Positions 52,901 through 64,000 of a stretch of 64,000 nt of DNA are shown piece by piece. A program made the translations under genes and the position numbers. How positions within the stretch are numbered: the stretch's first letter is position 1; each line of letters starts with the position of its first letter. The notes beneath the pieces are model-generated. The model was given only the letters and a program-made list of their open reading frames with translations, searched no databases and was not told the DNA's origin. This DNA is from Cavia porcellus (taxonomy: Eukaryota; Chordata; Mammalia; Rodentia; Caviidae). Where the stretch lies: contig NW_026947546.1 in assembly GCF_034190915.1 (NCBI RefSeq), forward strand, positions 620,001 through 684,000, given 5' to 3'.

Positions 52901-55821
52901 GAATGTAATGTAACACACACACATACAATGCCCACCACCCCGTCATGTTTTTCTCACTCCTACTAGTGAATGTAATGTAACACACACCCATACAATGCGC
53001 ACCACCCCGTGATGTTTTTCTCACTCCTACGAGTGAATGTAATGTAACACACACCCATACAATGCGCACCACCCCGTCATGTTTTTCTCACTCCTACTAG
53101 TGAATGTAATGTAACACACACCCATACAATGCGCACCACCCTGTGATGTTTTTCTCACTGCTACTAGTGAATGTAATGTAACACACACCCATACAATGCG
53201 CACCACCCCGTGATGTTTTTCTCACTCCTACTAGTGAATGTAATGTAACACACACCCATACAATGCGCACCACCCCGTGATGTTTTTCTCACTCCTACTA
53301 GTGAATGTAATGTAACACACACCCATACAATGCGCACCACCCCGTGATGTTTTTCTCACTCCTACTAGTGAATGTAATGTAACACACACCCATACAATGT
53401 GCACCACCCCGTGATGTTTTTCTCACTCCTACTAGTGAATGTAATGTAACACACACCCATACAATGCGCACCACCCCGTGATGTTTTTCTAACTCCTACT
53501 AGTGAATGTAATGTAACACACACCCATACAATGCGCACCACCGCGTGATGTTTTTCTCACTCCTACTAGTGAATCTAATGTAACACACACCCATACAGTG
53601 CGCACCACCCCGTGATGTTTTCCTCACTCCTACTAGTGAATGTAATGTAACACACACCCATACAATGCTCACCACCCCGTGATGTTTTTCTTACTCTTAG
53701 TAGTGAATGTAATGTAACACACACCCATACAATGCGCACCACCTCGTGATGTTTTTCTCACTGCTACTAGTGAATGTAATGTAACACACACCCATACAAT
53801 GCGCACCACCCCGTGATGTTTTTCTCACTCCTATTAGTGAATGTAATGTAACACACACCCATACAATGCGCACCAACCCGTGATGTTTTTCTCACTCCTA
53901 CTAGTGAATGTAATGTAACACACACCCATACAATGCGCACCACCCCGTGATGTTTTTCTCACTCCTACTAGTGAATGTAATGTAACACAAACACATACAA
54001 TGCACACCACCCCGTGATGTTTTTCTCACTCCTACTATTGAATGTAATGTAACACACACCCATACAATGCTCACCACCCCGTGATGTGTTTCTCACTCGT
54101 AGTAGTGAATGTAATGTAACACACACACATACAATGCGCACCACCCCGTCATGTTTTTCTCACTCCTACAAGTGAATGTAATGTAACACACACCCATACA
54201 ATGCGCACCACCCCGTGATGATTTTCTCACTCTTAGTAGTGAATGTAATGTAACACACACCCATACAATGCGCACCACCCCGTGATGTTTTTCTCACTCC
54301 TACTAGTGAATGTAATGTAACACACACCCATACAATGCGCACCACCCTGTGATGTTTTTCTCACTGCTACTAGTGAATGTAATGTAACACACACCCATAC
54401 AATGCGCACCACCGCGTGATGTTTTTCTCACTCCTATTAGTGAATGTAATGTAACACACACCCATACAATGCGCACCACCCAGTGATGTTTTTCTCACTC
54501 CTACTAGTGAATGTAATGTAACACACACCCATACAATGCGCACCACCCCGTGATGTTTTTCTCACTCCTACTAGCGAATGTAATGTAACACACACCCATA
54601 CAATGCGCACCACCCCGTGATGTTTTTCTCACTCCTACTAGTGAATGTAATGTAACACACACCCATACAATGCGCACCACCGCGTGATGTTTTTCTCACT
54701 CCTACTAGTGAATCTAATGTAACACACACCCATACAATGCGCACCACCCCTTGATGTTTTTCTCACTCCTACTAGTGAATGTAATGTAACACACACCCAT
54801 ACAATGCGCACCACCCCGTGATGTTTTTCTCACTCCTAGTAGTGAATGTAATGTAACACACACCCATACAATGCGCACCACCCCGTGATGTTTTTCTCAC
54901 TCCTACGAGTGAATGTAATGTAACACACACCCATACAATGCGCACCACCCCGTGATGTTTTTCTCACTCCTACGAGTGAATGTAATGTAACACACACCCA
55001 TAAAATGCGCACCACCCCGTGATGATTTTCTCACTCCTACTAGTGAATCTAATGTAACACACACCCATACAATGCGCACCACCCCGTGATGTTTTTCTCA
55101 CTCCTACTAGTGAATCTAATGTAACACACACCCATACAATGCGCACCACCCCGTGATGTTTTTCTCACTCCTACTAGTGAATGTAATGTAACACACACCC
55201 ATACAATGCTCACCACCCCGTGATGTTTTTCTCACTCGTAGTAGTGAATGTAATGTAACACACACACATACAATGCGCACCACCCCGTCATGTTTTTCTC
55301 ACTCCTACTAGTGAATGTAATGTAACACACACCCATACAATGCGCACCACCCCGTGATGTTTTTCTCACTCTTAGTAGTGAATGTAATGTAACACACACC
55401 CATACAATGTGCACCACCCCGTGATGTTTTTCTCACTCCTACTAGTGAATGTAATGTAACACACACCCATACAATGCGCACCACCCTGTGATGTTTTTCT
55501 CACTGCTACTAGTGAATGTAATGTAACACACACCCATACAATGCGCACAATCCCGTGATGTTTTTCTAACTCCTACTAGTGAATGTAATGTAACACACAC
55601 CCATACAATGCGCACCACCCCGTGATGTTTTTCTCACTCCTACTAGTGAATCTAACGTAACACACACCCATACAATGCGCACCACCCCGTGATGTTTTTC
55701 TCACTCATACTAGTGAATGTAATGTAACACACACCCATACAATGCGCACCACACCGTGATGTTTTTCTCACTCCTACTAGTGAATCTAATGTAACACACA
55801 CCCATACAATGCGCACCACCC

Positions 55822-55964
55822 CGCGATGTTTTTCAGAATCCTATCCTACATTGCCACTGCATGTTCCCTGACCTCCCCATGCTGACCACCCCGCGGGGCT
55901 TTTCTCCATCCTACATTGCCACTCACTGCCTTTCCTTATTCAGACCCTCCGATTCACACCACCC
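55822..55964 (+). repeat. 143-bp diverged dimer insert, copy 6
   Basis: Private changes: CAGAATCC for CAGAAACC in D1 and CCTTATTC in D2. D1 has CTCCCCATG as in copies 2 and 4, while the right end has CACACCACCCC as in copies 5, 7 and 8. It is the only copy followed by CCTAGTTGTG rather than CCTATTAG. Confidence 0.93.
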
Positions 55965-56835
55965 CGTGATGTTTTTCTCACTCCTAGTTGTGAATGTAAT
56001 GTAACACACACCCATACAATGCGTACCACACCGTGATGTTTTTCTCACTCCTACTAGTGAATGTAATGTAACACACACCCATACAATGCGCACCACCCCG
56101 CGATGTTTTTCTCACTCCTACTAGTGAATGTAATGTAACACACACCCATACAATGCGCACCACCCCGTGATGTTTTTCTAACTCCTACTAGTGAATGTAA
56201 TGTAACACACACCCATAAAATGCGCACCACCGCGTGATGTTTTTCTCACTCCTACTAGTGAATCTAACGTAACACACACCCATACAATGCGCAACACCCC
56301 GTGATGTTTTTCTCACTCCTACTAGTGAATGTAATGTAACACACAGCCATACAATGCTCACCACCCCGTGATGTTTTTCTCACTCCTACTAGTGAATGTA
56401 ATGTAACACAAACACATACAATGCGCACCACCCCGTGATGTTTTTCTCACTCCTACTAGTGAATGTAATGTAACACACACCCATACAATGCGCACCACCG
56501 CGTGATGTTTTTCTCACTCCTACTAGTGAATCTAACGTAACACACACCCATACAATGCGCACCACCCCGTGATGTTTTTCACACTCCTACTAGTGAATGT
56601 AATGTAACACACACCCATACAATGCGCACCACCCCGTGATGTTTTTCTCACTCCTACTAGTGAATCTAATGTAACACACACCCATACAATGCGCACCACC
56701 CCGTGATGTTTTTCTCACTCCTACTAGTGAATGTAATGTAACACACACCCATACAATGCGCACCACCCCGTGATGTTTTTCTCACTCCTACTAGTGAATC
56801 TAATGTAACACACACCCATACAATGCGCACCACCC

Positions 56836-56978
56836 CGCGATATTTTTCAGAAACCTATCCTACATTGCCACTGCATGTTCCCTGACCTCCACATGCTGAC
56901 CACCCCGCGGGGCTTTTCTCCATCCTACATTGCCACTCACTGCCTTTCCTAATTCAGAGCCTCCGATTCACACCACCC
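56836..56978 (+). repeat. 143-bp diverged dimer insert, copy 7
   Basis: D1 begins CGCGATATTTTTC (private A) and has CTCCACATG. D2 has CCTAATTC and CAGAGCC. It is followed by a unit starting GTGATGGTTTTC with CCTATTAG, a combination shared only with copy 8. Confidence 0.93.
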
Positions 56979-57045
56979 CGTGATGGTTTTCTCACTCCTA
57001 TTAGTGAATGTAATGTAACACACACCCATACAATGCGCACCACCC

Positions 57046-59455
57046 CGTGATGTTTTTCTCACTCCTACTAGTGAATGTAATGTAACACACACCCATACAA
57101 TGCGCACCACCCCGTGATGTTTTTCTCACTCCTACTAGTGAATGTAATGTAACACACACCCATACAATGCGCACCACCCCGTGATGTTTTTCTCACTCCT
57201 ACTAGTGAATCTAATGTAACACACACCCATGCAATGCGCATCACCCCGTGATGTTTTTCTCACTCCTACTAGTGAATCTAATGTAACACACACCCATACA
57301 ATGCGCACCACCCCGTGATGTTTTTCTCACTCCTACTAGTGAATGTAATGTAACACACACCCATACAATGCGAACCACCCCGTGATGTTTTTCTCACTCC
57401 TACTAGTGAATGTAATGTAACACACACCCATACAATGCGCACCACCCCGTGATGTTTTTCGCACTCCTACTAGTGAATGTAATGTAACACACACCCATAC
57501 AATGCGCACCACCCCGTGATGTTTTTCTCACTCCTACTAGTGAATGTAATGTAACACACACCGATACAATGCGCACCACCACGTGATGTTTTTCTCACTC
57601 CTACTAGTGAATGTAATGTAACACACACCCATACAATGCGCACCACCCCGTGATGTTTTTCTCACTCCTACTAGTGAATGTAATGTAACACACACCCATA
57701 CAATGCGCACCACCCCGTGATGTTTGTCTCACTCCTACTAGTGAATGTAATGTAACACACACCCATACAATGCGCACCACCGCGTGATGTTTTTCTCACT
57801 CCTACTAGTGAATCTAATGTAACACACACCCATACAATGCGCACCACCCCTTGATGTTTTTCTCACTCCTACTAGTGAATGTAATGTAACACACACCCAT
57901 ACAATGCGCACCACCCCGTGATGTTTTTCTCACTCCTACGAGTGAATGTAATGTAACACACACCCATAAAATGCGCACCACCCCGTGATGATTTTCTCAC
58001 TCCTACTAGTGAATCTAATGTAACACACACCCATACAATGCGCACCACCCCGTGATGTTTTTCTCACTCCTACTAGTGAATCTAATGTAACACACACCCA
58101 TACAATGCGCACCACCCCGTGATGTTTTTCTCACTCCTACTAGTGAATCTAATGTAACACACACCCATACAAGGCTCACCACCCCGTGATGTTTTTCTCA
58201 CTCGTAGTAGTGAATGTAATGTAACACACACACATACAATGCGCACCACCCCGTCATGTTTTTCTCACTCCTACTAGTGAATGTAATGTAACACACACCC
58301 ATACAATGCGCACCACCCCGTGATGTTTTTCTCACTCTTAGTAGTGAATGTAATGTAACACACACCCATACAATGTGCACCACCCCGTGATGTTTTTCTC
58401 ACTCCTACTAGTGAATGTAATGTAACACACACCCATACAATGCGCACCACCCTGTGATGTTTTTCTCACTGCTACTAGTGAATGTAATGTAACACACACC
58501 CATACAATGCGCACCACCCCGTGATGTTTTTCTCACTCCTATTAGTGAATGTAATGTAACACCCCCATACAATTCGCACCACCCCGTGATGTTTTTCTCA
58601 CTCCTACTAGTGAATGTAATGTAACACACACCCATAAAATGCGCACCACCCCGTGATGTTTTTCTCACTCCTACTAGTGAATGTAATGTAACACACACCC
58701 ATACAATGCGCACCACCCCGTGATGTTTTTCTAACTCCTACTAGTGAATGTAATGTAACACACACCCATACAATGCGCACCACCGCGTGATGTTTTTCTC
58801 ACTCCTACTAGTGAATCTAATGTAACACACACCCATACAATGCGCACCACCCCGTGATGTTTTTCTCACTCCTACTAGTGAATGTAATGTAACACACACC
58901 CATACAATGCTCACCACCCCGTGATGTTTTTCTTACTCTTAGTAGTGAATGTAATGTAACACACACACATACAATGCGCACCACCCCGTGATGTTTTTCT
59001 CACTCCTACTAGTGAATGTAATGTAACACACACCCATACAATGCGCACCACCCCGTGATGTTTTTCTCACTGCTACTAGTGAATGTAATGTAACACACAC
59101 CCATACAATGCGCACCACCCCGTGATGTTTTTCTCACTCCTATTAGTGAATGTAATGTAACACACACCCATACAATGCGCACCACCCCGTGATGTTTTTC
59201 TCACTCCCACTAGTGAATGTAATGTAACACATACCCATACAATGCGCACCGCCCCGTGATGTTTTTCTCACTCCTACTAGTGAATGTAATGTAACACAAA
59301 CCCATATAATGCACACCACCCCGTGATGTTTTTCTCACTCCTACTAGTGAATGTAATGTAACACACACCCATACAATGCTCACCACCCCGTGATGTTTTT
59401 CTCACTCGTAGTAGTGAATGTAATGTAACACACACACATACAATGCGCACCACCC
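57046..59455 (+). repeat. 2410-bp segment, repeated at 61540-63949
   Basis: Thirty-six units, one of 65 bp. The GCAATGCGCATCACC, GCGAACC, TTTTCGCAC, CACCGATAC/CACGTG, GTTTGTCTC, CAAGGCTC, CGTAGTAG and CTTACTCTTAG variants occur in the same order 4494 bp further on. The match ends exactly at the left edge of insert 8 (59456), which the second copy lacks. Confidence 0.87.
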
Positions 59456-59598
59456 CGCGATGTTTTTCAGAAACCTATCCTACATTGCCACTGCATGTTC
59501 CCTGACCTCCACATGCTGACCACCCCGCGGGGCTTTTCTCCATCCTACATTGCCACTCACTGCCTTTCCTAATTCAGAGCCTCCGATTCACACCACCC
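59456..59598 (+). repeat. 143-bp diverged dimer insert, copy 8
   Basis: Sister of copy 7 (2620 bp away), with the same D1 and D2 forms and the same right flank. The left neighbour is a CGTAGTAG unit with ACACACACATAC. Elsewhere (for example 55236, 58202) that unit is followed by a CGTCATG monomer, so the left edge is a new junction. Confidence 0.93.
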
Positions 59599-61539
59599 CG
59601 TGATGGTTTTCTCACTCCTATTAGTGAATGTAATGTAACACACACCCATACAATGCGCACCACCCCGTGATGTTTTTCTCACTCCTACTAGTGAATGTAA
59701 TGTAACACACACCCATACAATGCGCACCACCCCGTGATGTTTTTCTCACTCCTACTAGTGAATGTAATGTAACACACACCCATACAATGCGCACCACCCC
59801 GTGATGTTTTTCTCACTCCTACTAGTGAATGTAATGTAACACACACCCATGCAATGCGCATCACCCCGTGATGTTTTTCTCACTCCTACTAGTGAATCTA
59901 ATGTAACACACACCCATACAATGCGCACCACCCCGTGATGTTTTTCTCACTCCTACTAGTGAATGTAATGTAACACACACCCATACAATGCGAACCACCC
60001 CGTGATGTTTTTCTCACTCCTACTAGTGAATGTAATGTAACACACACCCATACAATGCGCACCACCCCGTGATGTTTTTCGCACTCCTACTAGTGAATGT
60101 AATGTAACACACACCCATACAATGCGCACCACCCCGTGATGTTTTTCTCATTCCTACTAGTGAATGTAATGTAACACACACCCATACAATGCGCACCACT
60201 CCGTGATGTTTTTCTCACTCCTATTAGTGAATGTAATGTAACACCACCATACAATTCGCACCACCCCGTGATGTTTTTCTCACTCCTACTAGTGAATGTA
60301 ATGTAACACACACCCATAAAATGCGCACCACCCCGTGATGTTTTTCTCACTCCTACTAGTGAATGTAATGTAACACACACCCATACAATGCGCACCACCC
60401 CGTGATGTTTTTCTAACTCCTACTAGTGAATGTAATGTAACCCACACCCATACAATGCGCACCACCGCGTGATGTTTTTCTCACTCCTACTAGTGAATCT
60501 AATGTAACACACACCCATACAATGCGCACCACCCCGTGATGTTTTTCTCATTCCTACTAGTGAATGTAATGTAACACACACCCATACAATGCTCACCACC
60601 CCGTGATGTTTTTCTTACTCTTAGTAGTGAATGTAATGTAACACACACACATACAATGCGCACCACCCCGTGATGTTTTTCTCACTCCTACTAGTGAATG
60701 TAATGTAACACACACCCATACAATGCTCACCACCCCGTGATGTTTTTCTCACTCGTAGTAGTGAATGTAATGTAACACACACCCATACAATGCGCACCAC
60801 CCCGTGATGTTTTTCTCACTCCTATTAGTGAATGTAATGTAACACACACCCACACAATGCGCACCACACCGTGATGTTTTTCTCACTCCCACTAGTGAAT
60901 GTAATGTAACACATACCCATACAATGCGCACCGCCCCGTGATGTTTTTCTCACTCCTACTAGTGAATGTAATGTAACACAAACCCATATAATGCACACCA
61001 CCCCGTGATGTTTTTTTCACTCCTACTAGTGAATGTAATGTAACACACACCCATACAATGCTCACCACCCCGTGATGTTTTTCTCACTCGTAGTAGTGAA
61101 TGTAATGTAACACACACACATACAATGCGCACCACCCCGTCATGTTTTTCTAACTCCTACTAGTGAATGTAATGTAACACACACCCATACAATGCGCACC
61201 ACCCCGTGATGTTTTTCTCACTCTTAGTAGTGAATGTAATGTAACACACACCCATACAATGCGCACCACCCCGTCATGTTTTTCTCACTCCTACTAGTGA
61301 ATGTAATGTAACACACACCCATACAATGCGCACCACCCTGTGATGTTTTTCTCACTGCTACTAGTGAATGTAATGTAACACACACCCATACAATGCGCAC
61401 CACCCCGTGATGTTTTTCTCACTCCTATTAGTGAATGTAATGTAACACACACCCATCCAATGCGCACCACCCCGTGATGTTTTTCTCACTCCTACTAGTG
61501 AATGTAATGTAACACACACCCATACAATGCGCACCACCC

Positions 61540-63949
61540 CGTGATGTTTTTCTCACTCCTACTAGTGAATGTAATGTAACACACACCCATACAATGCGCA
61601 CCACCCCGTGATGTTTTTCTCACTCCTACTAGTGAATGTAATGTAACACACACCCATACAATGCGCACCACCCCGTGATGTTTTTCTCACTCCTACTAGT
61701 GAATGTAATGTAACACACACCCATGCAATGCGCATCACCCCGTGATGTTTTTCTCACTCCTACTAGTGAATCTAATGTAACACACACCCATACAATGCGC
61801 ACCACCCCGTGATGTTTTTCTCACTCCTACTAGTGAATGTAATGTAACACACACCCATACAATGCGAACCACCCCGTGATGTTTTTCTCACTCCTACTAG
61901 TGAATGTAATGTAACACACACCCATACAATGCGCACCACCCCGTGATGTTTTTCGCACTCCTACTAGTGAATGTAATGTAACACACACCCATACAATGCG
62001 CACCACCCCGTGATGTTTTTCTCACTCCTACTAGTGAATGTAATGTAACACACACCGATACAATGCGCACCACCACGTGATGTTTTTCTCACTCCTACTA
62101 GTGAATGTAATGTAACACACACCCATACAATGCGCACCACCCCGTGATGTTTTTCTCACTCCTACTAGTGAATGTAATGTAACACACACCCATACAATGC
62201 GCACCACCCCGTGATGTTTGTCTCACTCCTACTAGTGAATGTAATGTAACACACACCCATACAATGCGCACCACCGCGTGATGTTTTTCTCACTCCTACT
62301 AGTGAATCTAATGTAACACACACCCATACAATGCGCACCACCCCTTGATGTTTTTCTCACTCCTACTAGTGAATGTAATGTAACACACACCCATACAATG
62401 CGCACCACCCCGTGATGTTTTTCTCACTCCTACGAGTGAATGTAATGTAACACACACCCATAAAATGCGCACCACCCCGTGATGATTTTCTCACTCCTAC
62501 TAGTGAATCTAATGTAACACACACCCATACAATGCGCACCACCCCGTGATGTTTTTCTCACTCCTACTAGTGAATCTAATGTAACACACACCCATACAAT
62601 GCGCACCACCCCGTGATGTTTTTCTCACTCCTACTAGTGAATCTAATGTAACACACACCCATACAAGGCTCACCACCCCGTGATGTTTTTCTCACTCGTA
62701 GTAGTGAATGTAATGTAACACACACACATACAATGCGCACCACCCCGTCATGTTTTTCTCACTCCTACTAGTGAATGTAATGTAACACACACCCATACAA
62801 TGCGCACCACCCCGTGATGTTTTTCTCACTCTTAGTAGTGAATGTAATGTAACACACACCCATACAATGTGCACCACCCCGTGATGTTTTTCTCACTCCT
62901 ACTAGTGAATGTAATGTAACACACACCCATACAATGCGCACCACCCTGTGATGTTTTTGTCACTGCTACTAGTGAATGTAATGTAACACACACCCATACA
63001 ATGCGCACCACCCCGTGATGTTTTTCTCACTCCTATTAGTGAATGTAATGTAACACCCCCATACAATTCGCACCACCCCGTGATGTTTTTCTCACTCCTA
63101 CTAGTGAATGTAATGTAACACACACCCATAAAATGCGCACCACCCCGTGATGTTTTTCTCACTCCTACTAGTGAATGTAATGTAACACACACCCATACAA
63201 TGCGCACCACCCCGTGATGTTTTTCTAACTCCTACTAGTGAATGTAATGTAACACACACCCATACAATGCGCACCACCGCGTGATGTTTTTCTCACTCCT
63301 ACTAGTGAATCTAATGTAACACACACCCATACAATGCGCACCACCCCGTGATGTTTTTCTCACTCCTACTAGTGAATGTAATGTAACACACACCCATACA
63401 ATGCTCACCACCCCGTGATGTTTTTCTTACTCTTAGTAGTGAATGTAATGTAACACACACACATACAATGCGCACCACCCCGTGATGTTTTTCTCACTCC
63501 TACTAGTGAATGTAATGTAACACACACCCATACAATGCGCACCACCCCGTGATGTTTTTCTCACTGCTACTAGTGAATGTAATGTAACACACACCCATAC
63601 AATGCGCACCACCCCGTGATGTTTTTCTCACTCCTATTAGTGAATGTAATGTAACACACACCCATACAATGCGCACCACCCCGTGATGTTTTTCTCACTC
63701 CCACTAGTGAATGTAATGTAACACATACCCATACAATGCGCACCGCCCCGTGATGTTTTTCTCACTCCTACTAGTGAATGTAATGTAACACAAACCCATA
63801 TAATGCACACCACCCCGTGATGTTTTTCTCACTCCTACTAGTGAATGTAATGTAACACACACCCATACAATGCTCACCACCCCGTGATGTTTTTCTCACT
63901 CGTAGTAGTGAATGTAATGTAACACACACACATACAATGCGCACCACCC
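61540..63949 (+). repeat. Second copy of the 2410-bp segment
   Basis: Same unit order as 57046-59455 with few changes (for example TTTTTGTCACTG near 62957). Where the first copy runs into insert 8, this copy continues with a CGTCATG, CTAACTCCTAC unit as found near 61137. Confidence 0.87.
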
Positions 63950-64000
63950 CGTCATGTTTTTCTAACTCCTACTAGTGAATCTAATGTAACACACACCCAT

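Larger units (their letters stand above)
45499..56835 (+). repeat. Block H: regular 17/18-unit higher-order repeat
   Basis: A CGTAGTAG variant unit recurs near 46320, 48138, 49344, 50548, 51687, 52891, 54097 and 55236. After the first interval (1818, spanning insert 5), the spacings are 1206, 1204, 1139, 1204, 1206 and 1139 bp, i.e. 18 or 17 monomers, with 65-bp units explaining the 1204s. Other variants keep fixed places in this cycle: TGTATGTAATATAAC, GTTTGTCTC, CCTTGATG, GATGATTTTC, CTCCTTCTAG. Inserts 5 and 6 lie inside. No gene. Confidence 0.85.
1..64000 (+). repeat. 67-bp satellite array spanning the entire window
   Basis: The window is a head-to-tail array of a 67-bp monomer, all copies in one orientation, giving about 938 copies by length. 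Unit starts (C of CGTGATG) recur every 67 bases, for example 66, 133, 200, 267. Fixed landmarks are GATGTTTTTC, ACTAGT, TGTAACACACACCCATAC, TGCGCA and CACCACCCC. The consensus has 19 A, 18 T, 9 G and 21 C. Neighbouring monomers usually differ at only a few bases. Both window ends lie inside units, so the array continues outwards. Known of such arrays: they arise by unequal exchange or amplification in eukaryotic heterochromatin. The chromosomal location and host are not shown by the sequence. No protein-coding gene, tRNA, rRNA or transposon was recognised anywhere in it. Confidence 0.99.
56836..64000 (+). repeat. Block J: inserts 7 and 8 and a 2410-bp duplicated segment
   Basis: Mostly CCTAC/GTAATG units. 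Positions 56836-57514 match 59456-60134 (offset 2620; insert plus eight units). Positions 57046-59455 match 61540-63949 (offset 4494). The 65-bp TAACACCCCCATACAATTCG unit is seen near 58558 and 63052, with a related form near 60242. The window ends inside a unit, so the array continues. Confidence 0.86.

Noticed and set aside
1..64000. CRISPR array
   Set aside because: There are no unique spacers: the whole 67-bp unit is repeated, and variable bases are point changes. No cas-like genes and no leader.
1..64000. CENP-B box or telomere repeat as a clue to location
   Set aside because: The monomer has no match to the CENP-B box core (TTCG with CGGG at the required spacing), and no TTAGGG-type tracts are present. 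Centromeric or subtelomeric location stays open.
1..64000. G-quadruplex array on the minus strand
   Set aside because: Each unit supplies only one GGGG and one GGG run, separated by long loops. Four close runs are not available.
1..64000. Five monomers (335 bp) equal about two nucleosome repeats, suggesting phased nucleosomes
   Set aside because: This is a numerical coincidence without supporting periodic signal. Nucleosome mapping would be needed.
1..64000. Bacterial or viral origin
   Set aside because: No genes or operons in 64 kb, and a homogeneous tandem array of this length is not a feature of bacterial or ordinary viral genomes.

Overview
The whole 64 kb is one uninterrupted satellite array. 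A 67-bp monomer is repeated head to tail about 938 times (by length arithmetic, after subtracting eight 143-bp interruptions). The array runs off both ends, so its true borders are not seen. I find no gene, RNA gene, intact transposon or CRISPR array. A tandem array of this size and homogeneity points to nuclear DNA of a eukaryote, in centromeric, pericentromeric, subtelomeric or other heterochromatin. I cannot name the species, and the satellite matches no family I recognise. All of the longer open reading frames lie on the minus strand, begin with GTG or lie inside repeats, and are by-products of the repeat (67 is 1 modulo 3, so the reading frame rotates from unit to unit).

Monomer anatomy, counting from the C of CGTGATG (a consensus-like unit is at 13852-13918): T-rich start at 1-13; a 5-bp inverted repeat TCACT (14-18) / AGTGA (25-29) around a SpeI-type ACTAGT; an AT-rich stretch at 30-40 carrying the most variable bases (32-33; base 19 also varies); ACACACAC at 40-47; TGCGCA at 56-61; and a C-rich end. 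The consensus is 45% GC but strongly strand-asymmetric (21 C to 9 G on the plus strand).

Layout. 1-9970: GCTAC-type units in long higher-order copies (1-3344 recurs at 6628-9970; sub-period 2142 bp). 9971-13918: mixed units with a 62-bp short unit. 13919-20012: three overlapping higher-order copies at offsets of 2210 and 1674 bp. 20013-24498: a bridge whose first part resembles 12.8-13.9 kb. 24499-29204: first block with the 143-bp diverged-dimer insert (copies 1 and 2, 814 bp apart). 29205-39117: the array jumps back to the 19-kb pattern and carries nested tandem duplications of 3148 and 4555 bp. 39118-45498: second version of 21.4-28.1 kb, including inserts 3 and 4. 45499-56835: a regular 17/18-unit higher-order repeat (about 1.14-1.21 kb) marked by CGTAGTAG units, plus inserts 5 and 6. 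56836-64000: inserts 7 and 8 and a 2410-bp block repeated at an offset of 4494 bp.

The real content of the window is therefore the history of the array: unequal exchange at several scales, local homogenisation of sequence variants, and a distinctive 143-bp diverged dimer, confined to 24.5-59.6 kb, whose left edge repeatedly coincides with rearrangement junctions.
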